64,000 bases of DNA from Lates calcarifer (taxonomy: Eukaryota > Chordata > Actinopteri > Centropomidae): contig NC_066833.1 in assembly GCF_001640805.2 (NCBI RefSeq), positions 17,352,136 through 17,416,135 on the forward strand. The letters are read 5' to 3'. A model generated the notes under the pieces. It did no database searches. It had not been told where the DNA came from and was given only the letters and a program-made list of their open reading frames with translations. The translations under genes were made by a program, and so were the position numbers. Positions 54,582-64,000 of the stretch are shown one piece after another; position 1 is the first letter of the stretch; each line of letters starts with the position of its first letter.

Positions 54582-54674
54582 CTGTGTTTTGTACAATCAT
54601 ATTTTTAAAAAACAGTTGTGATTTATGTTCGTATGAGCACCACTGTTTTTTAAAATATGATTGTACAAAACACA
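54582..54674. repeat. Near-perfect inverted repeat, two arms of about 33 bp
   Basis: Left arm about 54584-54616 (GTGTTTTGTACAATCATA...AAAACAGT) and right arm about 54642-54673 (ACTGTTTTTTAAAATATGAT...AAACAC) are reverse complements except for one base of run length. About 25 bp separate them. This could be a young foldback element or a transcript hairpin in the 3' flank of the Ig gene. Confidence 0.8.
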
Positions 54675-55166
54675 TGCCAATTAATAGATTTCAAATTGAT
54701 GATCATTAAATATAAAAGAACAAAAAACATATTTTTAATTCATCACAGAGACAGTTAATCACTGACTCATATATTCCATGGGATGATAACGATAAGAATC
54801 ATAAACATTAATCATATATGATGCTGTTGCTGTTGTTACCCATAGAAATTAAAACAATGATAAATGCATAAAACAAAATATTAGTAAAAGAGTAATTAAT
54901 GGTAAAACAAAAACACAAAAATCTATGTTAAACCACTTAAATGTTTTTTTAAAAGGTTAGTTAAGTAGTCCACCAATTGATTATATATGTGTCATGAGCA
55001 GGTTTACCCTAGAGATGTGTTTGTAAAAGTAAAACTCCATGATTATACTTTTTATGCTATATGTACAGAACTATTTCCCAAAAACCAAAGTACTTATTTA
55101 ACAAGAAAACAAATAAGATTAATCCTGATAGTTGCTGGTGTCTGTGTTTTTTTGTGAGATGTTTCC

Positions 55167-56613
55167 TTAAAGCAGTGTAACTCTCTTGATTTCTGGAAGC
55201 TGCTCTCCTCTCCTGGTCCTGTGGATCACAGTGAGGACAACAACACATGGAATAACCATCAGTAGGGACCTCAGTGCATAGGGAGTGATATGAACCCAAA
55301 AGGGCTCTCTATATATTAGAAGCGTTTTGGCTGTAAATAAACATTGACTGTTTTGGTCAATAACCACACACCAGTACTCCCCTTTGTCTTCTGCTGAGGT
55401 ATTAGAGAGGACCACGCTGTTGTTAGAGACAGACATGCTGATTTTGCTTCTTACATTTTTACTGATAGATGATTGTTGTTTATAAAACTGGACTGATAAT
55501 CGTACCCTCCACTTGGTCTGTTTTCATGAACCAAAAGGGTGGTACCCCCAAACTGTGGTTGCATCCAAGAGTGACCACATCTCCCTGTGAGAAGTGCTCT
55601 ATGGCAGGTGGGCCAAATTCGGGACACACCACCAGGATGTAACTTGTCCAGCTGAAGGACCTCATGCAAATGTACGTCCCGGCGTCACTGACCGACAGCG
55701 ATGAAAAAAACAGCGAGTTGTTCTGGTTTACCTCTGGATTTACTGAGAAGGCATTCTGCTGATGTTCAGTGAAATTATTGAAACTGTCAGAGCTTTGAGG
55801 CGACTTGAGTGGTATGTTTTTAAAACTGGGATTGATCCAGTGCAGGGGTTGGTCATCATTTGAATTGCCAACAGCGCAGTGAAGCACTGCCATCTCCCCT
55901 GCTGAGCGGTAGATAAATTCTGACTGGATGACAACAGCCACAGGGTGACTGCCAATACATCGCTGTTTGTCCATCACCAGACAGGTGTAAGGGCCAAAGA
56001 CCTCAAGATTGAAGTTGGATATACGGAGAGTTGATGTCCCTTTCACCACTTGCAACCTGTCTTCTTCATTGTCTGACAGGGATTTTTTACTATCAGTAGA
56101 AACTCTTGTCCATTTTTCTTCTTTTTGACCTCCATAATGATATTTAAGCCACTGAATACTGAGATTGTCAGCTGCTCCCTCACATAGCAGGTCCACGGTT
56201 TCCCCAAAATTCACCTGGACCCGTCTCCTCTTATGTTTCCCACTGCAAACAGTGAGACTGATGTTTTCACTCTGTGTCATGGTCCCGTTGTTCCAACACT
56301 CCACCTGGTACAAGCCAGAGTCTGAATGAGTCAGGCTGTGGATCATGTAAGAAGAAATATTAAGCCTGTCAACAAACACATGTTGATCCTTCAGGTCTTT
56401 GGGTAACGTGGTGTTCGTGGACCAGACGTCAGAGGTGTTCCACAAAACAAGCTTCTGCTCTCCAACATATCTGGAGATCAGGCAGAGGTCACCCTCGTCA
56501 GGGAGCTTGATGGTGTAAAAGTCCTTTTCTTCCAGGATGATGATGGGCTCCTCAGCATGAATGCTGTTGATGAAAGCAAACAGCAGAAAGGAGAGCTCTA
56601 TGATTGCAGGCAT
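55167..56613 (-). CDS. Four-Ig-domain type I membrane protein, intronless, apparent frameshift
   Basis: Not assigned to a named family. A signal peptide (MPAIIELSFLLFAFINSIHA) is followed by four immunoglobulin-like domains. Each has a Cys pair: GDLCLIS/YQVECW, DLLCEGA/YTCLVM, VLHCAVG/YICMRS and TLGCNHS/EYWCVV. The second Cys of each pair follows a D/S-x-G-x-Y-type turn. Many Asn-X-Ser/Thr sites are present. A transmembrane helix (LLMVIPCVVVLTVI) precedes a tail of about 18 residues with no tyrosine, hence no ITIM or ITAM. The first 369 or so residues and the last 113 or so are in different frames. The switch is at a GGG near 55505-55508, where one base too many breaks domain 4 between its Trp (FWFMK) and its second Cys. 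Removing the shift would give about 482 residues. No intron was found, although Ig domains are usually on separate exons. It could be a gene with an assembly indel, an allele or a young pseudogene. Confidence 0.7.
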
Positions 56614-58519
56614 TCTGTACCGAGGTGTTCTCTAGAGTGTGGTGCAACACTGCTAGCTTCCTGAGCTCTATCAAGAGGAACTCTATCTAATCATTAAAGG
56701 AAACTTTGAAGCATTTGACTCTCTATCAAGTGATCTATGTTCTTTGCATATCATGTCAAAAGGTTAGTTTTCTAGTACAAAGTACTGCAAAAACTATGTA
56801 TAAGTAAGATAATTTTATATTTAGATTTAAAATCTAGTCTGACTTGTTTTGAGTACGGATAGGATCAGTGCTGACTAGGCAGGTGTGTTTAATTTAATTC
56901 AAGTCATGTAGCCTACCTCAAACTGTGCTCTAATTGAGCTACTCCACAATCCACGCACACCCTGGCAACTACACTAGTACCCCCTTGGATATAAATACCC
57001 CCTGGTTAGGAAGTCACTGATACGACTAGGATGACAAGTGTGTAGAGAAAAGATCACTCTGGACCTGTCACAGATTTTTTTTTTTCCTCATAACACAAAC
57101 TGAACAATAATAATTTCTCATTTAATAATAATAATTTGTACCCTACTTCTTCACTTCCTGTCTAGAAGTGTCCTAACATTATGTTTTGTGTTTCAATATG
57201 CATATGAAAATGGTATTCTTTTAAAAAGTTATAATTTAGGCCTTGCAGCGGAAAATGTGGTCTGCTTCTTTGCATCACCAGAAGAATGAATGAATGAGTA
57301 AGAAATCCAGCCCGTACATTTAGCGTTGGTCTCTCACTGTGAAAGTAATTACATTTGAGATCAAGTATGCATGTGACATTTCAGTAAAAGCATAGAAATG
57401 TGACTCGTGCACCACTCTCCGGAACACTGTTCATCACTGAGCTTGTTTTCACAGAAAGCAGAAGCACCCAAGTTACTGAGGGCAGATTGCTTATGTTTTC
57501 TGCTGGCTTTTTATCTTGAGCTGGAAACCTATGTCCTAGGTATACATTAAGCACAATATGTCATATTCCCTTAGAAAAAAAAAACAAACTCTGAATGAAG
57601 ATTCTGTAGTGCTCAAATAACAGATGTCAGTCGAGCACGTGGACACAAAAAGTCAAATTTGGCCACAGACTGTAGAAGCCTTATGTCAGCTTCAGCTAAC
57701 TTTGGAAAATATTTTTGCACAGAACGAGGATGGTAAATTTTGTCCTCTTTCTCAGCAGAGTGCACAAGGAATTTACCTTGTAAAGGACAGTATGAGGAGG
57801 GGGAATGATTACAGCAACCATACAGCAACCGGTCCACTTGGCTTACATACTGCCAGACTGATGGAATGATTAATTGATTAATCGATAAAGTTGACCAACA
57901 GCAAATTAATTATCATCGATTTTGAAATCAGAATCAATTAAGTCATTTTTAAGCAAAAATGCAGTGCATTTTCTGCTTTTCCGTGTCTTTTATGACAGTA
58001 AATTCATTGTCTTTGGTTTTTAAATCGTTGGTTGGATTAAAAGAGAAAACTGAAATTAACTTGGGCTATAGGGAATAGTGATGCACATTTTCCATAATTT
58101 TTCTGACAATTGTGACAATGTATAGAACAAACAATTAATAGATTAACTGTGAAAACAATCAACACATCAATAATTAAAATGATTAAAAAATAATTAGTTG
58201 CAGGCTTACCTGTCTCTTAATGAAGTGGACCAGTCATATAATTAGAGTTTGTCTCTGTACTGTAGCATCAAAAGCAGCCAGGCATTACAGTAAAACACGT
58301 CTCTTGTTGAGCAGAATCTTAATCTGCGCAAAGCAGAACAGAGAAATCTGGTTTATTTGTAAAGGGCAAGTACAGACAAACAGGGTCAGCTGCTCAGTGT
58401 ACAAGAATGCATATAAATTATAATCAGAATACATTAATTGACGTCCTTTACCTGGACCTTTACCTAATGAAACACATCCAATCAAATAATTACAATAGAC
58501 TGTCAAACAAGATACCAGT
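56614..58519. other. Intergenic DNA between the Ig gene and fam237a
   Basis: No supported exon. A frame at 57.6-57.87 kb can be read on both strands but resembles nothing I know. A dispersed repeat occupies 57.87-58.21 kb. Confidence 0.45.
57865..58207 (-). mobile_element. GGCTGCAAC-family DNA element, minus orientation
   Basis: The plus strand starts TTAATTGATTAATCGATAAA and ends AATAATTAGTTGCAGGCTTA. Reversed, this is the same GCTGCAACTAATTATT start and GATTAATCAATTAA end as the copy at 27.24 kb. The terminal repeats are recognisable and the interior is diverged. Confidence 0.65.
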
Positions 58520-58643
58520 GACAAGCAGCAGCATTACGGTAACTCTGAGCGCAAAGGAGGGAGGCAATGACGTCAGTTAAGACCAAACAGATATTTACCA
58601 AACTCAAAACATTATAGTCTTGTTAGTCTGCCCAGCTTTAATG
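58520..58643 (+). promoter_or_regulatory. Probable untranslated first exon of fam237a
   Basis: A clean donor (CTTTAATG|GTAAGTAC) lies at 58643/58644 and pairs with the acceptor CTTCTACAG just before the coding ATG at 59078. The upper border is arbitrary. The last three bases of this exon are ATG, so the spliced mRNA would read ATG-ATG-GTT and add one Met. Confidence 0.4.
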
Positions 58644-59056
58644 GTAAGTACATTCTTTTAAAAGAAAATAGTCTAACCGCTCTCTGTTCAGGTAACGTTA
58701 GTTATATATTATTAATTATATTTAGGCCTAATCAACATTTTTGGATTTGCAGAGCAGATTAATACTGTTAACTGTTGAGTGTTATTATTAGTAGAATAAT
58801 GTAAAACTTCAGTGACATATTTGTCAGACTATAGGTTTGTAGACGTAGCCCTCTGAAATGCTTAATGCTTTTGCAATACTGATATGTCCTTTTAAGTCTT
58901 TTGACTGGCCTGATTATTTCTCAGTTGTTAAGAGATATATTTATTTATTTTTAGACATTTTTATGTGATTTGTTTGAGATATTAAACCCACTCGATAATA
59001 TAAAATCAGGTTGATCAACACTGTTGATTAAATTATGGCTCTGTAGAAACAGCTGA

Positions 59057-60771
<1,715 letters not shown>

Positions 60772-62191
60772 TTACAGAAAGATTTTCAAGTTTATAGTCT
60801 TTATCAGTGTTTTCTTGCCTTCTGAAAAACAATACATGCTGCCCTACAAAGCCAAAATTCAGTAACTACATATTTATGGTAAAAAAAAAAAAATTAAAAA
60901 AAAGTGTAAAAAGACCTGAAATGTATATATATAAACATATACCACCACTTTATTTTTTCTGTAGTAACTGCTCTCTGCCTTTGTAGGGCAGCATGGCTCT
61001 CAGTAGTGACTTCTGTTGATTTAATGTTAATGCACAATAAAGTGTGCTGATGAATGAAAATACTGGACAGGACTGAAGCTTCAGTTGACATCATTATTTT
61101 CTCTATCAGCACACCTTGAAGTGTATTATCACTTTATATCACAACCACTTCCCAAAGGAAAAAGAAGGCTGATTTGACTTGAAATTGTTGTCTGTTCTTT
61201 ATTGTTTGTGTGTACTTTATTTTAATCCTCTCATCCAGGCACACTGCATGAATAACAGTACTGTTCCCATGGTTACCTGCAGTTTAATACACCTTGCACA
61301 TCGATTCAAAACTGATTTATCTGTATGCTTATTATAAGCACAATAAATTAATGTGTTATGGCTGTGAGTTGTTTATCCACGACTACCCAGTCAGCAAATT
61401 CCACATAAAATGAATAAAACAGTGACCAAACTGTGGTGCACATGTGGTGAGAGATGACAGCCAAATGAAGCTAAAGCTAAAACATCCTATGAATAGCTGA
61501 TGCAGCCCAAATGTGGTTACTGTGCAGAATGCTTGTGAAGCATGGCTGACTAACCAAACCCTGAATTTAACCCACACAGTCAGACTATTCTTTAGTTATA
61601 TCACTGTAAGTCTGTTTCATAATAATTTTCCTCCTAATTTTCCCAAACGTTTCCTATAGAGAACTCTGTATGCTGGCACTAACCATAGGTAAAGTTAAAG
61701 ACAGCCTTCAGTCAGTACAACCTGAATGAAATCAACTCAGATAATCGCTGTGCAGCATATGATAAACAGTGAGTCTTTTATTCAAAGCACTGCAGGTCAG
61801 CTGAGCTCGAGTTTCTGAGCTATCGTCACCAGCACATCTAGAGGCCGTGTGCTGCAATTTTGTCAGCCAGTGACCCTGTGGTTTGAACAAACAAAATCTG
61901 TCGAGATCGTGGATGCATTTCAAGATCCATGATCGAGATGTGTCGTGCTTGTCGTCGCTCCCCTAAGTGTTTCACACGGGTGGGCCTTCAAGTCTCTGAG
62001 ACAGCGCTGCGTCACTGTGCTGCCTTTCCCTTTTACTTTCACGTTTGGACGCTACTTCCTCCTCTGTGAACTTTATGTGAAACTCGTGTCCGCGACTCGA
62101 AACACAATATTTCGGTAGTGTACTATTGCCTACAGCACTACGGGTATGTAGACGGCTAATATCCAGACCTGCTAAACTCCTCTCCAAAAAG
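60772..62191. other. fam237a 3' flank and upstream region of the caspase-like gene
   Basis: No coding exon seen. A plus-strand AATAAA near 61036 (GCACAATAAAGTG) is a likely fam237a polyadenylation signal. A donor CAAAAAG|GTAACACC at 62191/62192 suggests an untranslated first exon of the next gene ending there, spliced to the acceptor at 62483. The first exon is inferred only. Confidence 0.45.
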
Positions 62192-62486
62192 GTAACACCG
62201 TGGACATGTTTGGGTTGAGTAGAAAAAATAATGTGTGATAATGTGTGATAATGCTACTGTCGAGTTACAACATTCATTTTGTTCTTCCAGTGGTAACGTG
62301 CAGACAAACTGGCTAAAAGATAAAAAGATGTTATCGACACTATGTGTGATCAATATCATTATATCAGATTGTGGATATTAAGTAAATACTGTAAATGAGG
62401 AAGTAATGACTAATATGACGTTCTGCATGGTATTAGACCAGAGGAAGCTGATGTCTGGGAGGGTTCATCTTGTTTTAGCACAGGAA

Positions 62487-63952
62487 ATGGATTTTCAGAG
62501 GCTGCTGTTAGAGGTGGGGAAGGCCCTGTGCAAGGACGAGGTAAAAGCTCTAGCTTTTCTCTGCACCGACCTCCTGGGCCAAAGCCTGACCTCTGTGGAG
62601 TTGGCCAGCGACCTCTTCTCTCGCCTGGCAGATCATGACCACCTCTCACCCGAGCAGCCACACCTGTTGCCTGAACTTCTCCTCACCATACATCGCAACC
62701 GTCTGGTCCGGGACCTCAATCTCACTGACCCTGAGTTTACAACCAGGACCTTCATCTCTCCTTACAGGTGGACTGCCCATATTTTACTATTATTAACTAA
62801 ATTATCAAGTATGATTTTGTTTATAGGAAACTCTTGGAAAACACTTGTCCATTTTGATTCAGAGACATGTTTTTATTTGATAGATAAATATACTTCATTG
62901 ATAGGGATCAGTTCTTGGTATTGACCAAAATCCCACATGTAGGTACTGAAGATGTGGGATTGTTGCATCTTAATTAGTCAATGTAATCGAAGATGAGGTC
63001 AGAATCGCAACACACTATGGCGACCTATGGCCATTAAAGCACCAGGCCTGCTCTGACAGCACATCACTTTTTTACTTTTATTTTTCTCTTATTCCAGGAA
63101 GCTGCTGTACAACCTGTCTGAGGAGATTACAGATAATGACTTGAAGCAACTGAAGTTCTTGTTGAACAAAACACTCCCACGAAGAAAACTGGAGGAAAAT
63201 GTTGTGAGTGCCTCTTCAGACTGTCAATGTTTGAAACCCAGAGAAGAGTCAGATGTAAAGTTGTGTATAGCGTGTGTGTTTACGTGTTTACTACCTTATG
63301 ATAAGATTAAGTTTTAAGTGTATATTTCAGACCACGCTGGAAGTCTTCCTGGAGATGGAGCACATGGACCTCCTCAGTGACACTAATTTAAACGAACTGG
63401 AGAAAATTATTGCGTCAGTCTGTCCCATGTTGAAAGAAAAGATCAACCAGTTCAAAGCACGGCCGGGTAAGTTACAGATATTACCTGCAACAACAAATGT
63501 AGGAATGAGGCCACAAAAGCAGACATTAGAGACAGCAGGCAAACAAGAGGAAAGAGGGAAAAGAGATAAGAAAATGATGTTTATCAGTAAATCTTTCTTG
63601 CTGAAAATAATTAACATCAAACTTTGATGTTATTTTTACTGTGTGCTGGTTAGTCTGTATGTAAATCACATGACTATTGTTTGCTTGTGTCATTTTCTTT
63701 TATTGCACTTTCTCAAACCATCATTAAAGCTCAAGAGACGAGTCGACCAATGTCTATGTCTTACCATCCTGAGCCAAACCAGGTACATACTGCTTTGAAT
63801 CTGTCTAAGTAGCACTGAAAGAGTCTTTACCACAATAATATCATCACGTCACTGCAGTGTCATGTGCCATGTTTGTATTCTGTCTGTTTGTGCTCTTTAT
63901 CAGGCTACTCAAACTTTAAATGCTGAAAGGACTACCTCACATGAAAGATCAG
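62487..63952 (+). CDS. Caspase-8/-10-like initiator caspase, tandem death-effector domains (5' part)
   Basis: The window holds the adaptor-binding half of a DED protein of the extrinsic apoptosis pathway. Exons: 62487-62767, 63098-63203, 63331-63466, 63730-63782, 63904-63952, then onward beyond the edge; all junctions keep phase. The ATG at 62487 lies 3 bp after the acceptor TTTTAGCACAG and begins MDFQRLLLEVGKAL, similar to the start of human caspase-8. DED1 (residues about 1-75) contains KALAFLCTDLLG and LLLTIHRNRLVRDL. DED2 (about 95-170) begins PYRKLLYNLSEEIT and continues LKQLKFLLNKTLP and LEVFLEMEHMDLL. A short Ser/Thr-rich linker is split over small exons. The longer frame from 62406 is not used because the acceptor lies inside it. 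The protease domain is outside the window, so casp8, casp10 and cflar cannot be firmly separated; the order of likelihood is casp8 or casp10, then cflar. Confidence 0.8.
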
Positions 63953-64000
63953 GTAAACTAAGATATGATAGCATGTCTCATCCTCCAAGTGTTGTATATG

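Larger units (their letters stand above)
53881..55166. other. Gap and probable 3' flank of the Ig-domain gene
   Basis: No coding frame. It holds a partial dispersed repeat (54.17-54.31 kb) and a near-perfect hairpin (54.58-54.67 kb). The right part is probably the 3'UTR of the minus-strand Ig gene, with several TTTATT (AATAAA on minus) sites. Confidence 0.45.

Noticed and set aside
57613..57869. Frames open on both strands near 57.7 kb, possible small gene
   Set aside because: No signal peptide, motif or splice partner, and both strands are equally open, which argues for chance or an unrecognised repeat.
62406..62924. Longer start (MTNMTFCMVLDQRK...) for the caspase-like protein and its read-through end
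   Set aside because: A good acceptor ends at 62483, and the family-like start MDF lies at 62487. The 3' part past 62767 is intron, as shown by the donor and the in-phase next exon.

Overview
The window is nuclear DNA of a ray-finned (teleost) fish. Genes are split by many short introns with GT-AG borders. Long microsatellites and several dispersed repeat families of the kind common in percomorph fish lie between and inside the genes. The gene order INO80D - NDUFS1 - GPR1 - ADAM23 - FAM237A matches the block on human chromosome 2q33.3. EEF1B2 and ZDBF2, which belong to the human block, were not seen. I cannot decide between the teleost a and b paralogues from sequence alone.

Layout. 1-3.7 kb: intergenic, with two old MITE-like repeats. 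About 3.7-11.2 kb, minus strand: ino80d, nine coding exons and a probable 2.6 kb 3'UTR; one coding exon carries an apparent one-base frameshift. 13.9-20.6 kb, minus: ndufs1, 18 coding exons, complete and in frame (about 735 residues). 22.05-24.4 kb, minus: gpr1 (cmklr2), an uninterrupted 359-residue GPCR reading frame with upstream non-coding exons. 24.4-29.4 kb: repeat-rich intergenic DNA. 29.5-52.8 kb, plus: adam23, about 26 coding exons, with two 91-nt alternative transmembrane exons and a possible 39-nt cassette exon. 55.2-56.6 kb, minus: an intronless immunoglobulin-superfamily receptor-like gene with four Ig domains and one apparent frameshift. 58.5-60.8 kb, plus: fam237a, a secreted precursor whose peptide core ends at a Gly-Leu-Gly-Arg-Arg amidation site. 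From about 62 kb to the right edge, plus: the 5' part of a caspase-8/-10-like gene with tandem death-effector domains; its protease domain lies outside the window.

These genes are neighbours by ancestry rather than an operon-like unit. ino80d is chromatin remodelling, ndufs1 is respiratory complex I, gpr1 is a chemerin-type receptor, adam23 is a non-proteolytic neuronal adhesion protein, fam237a is a neuropeptide-like precursor and the caspase gene is cell death. The Ig gene and the caspase-like gene are the two that do not fit the mammalian block. Most of the remaining sequence is introns, UTRs and old non-autonomous DNA transposons. I found no convincing tRNA, rRNA, CRISPR or viral sequence. 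Exon borders were read by eye from splice consensus, phase and remembered family similarity, without alignment software.
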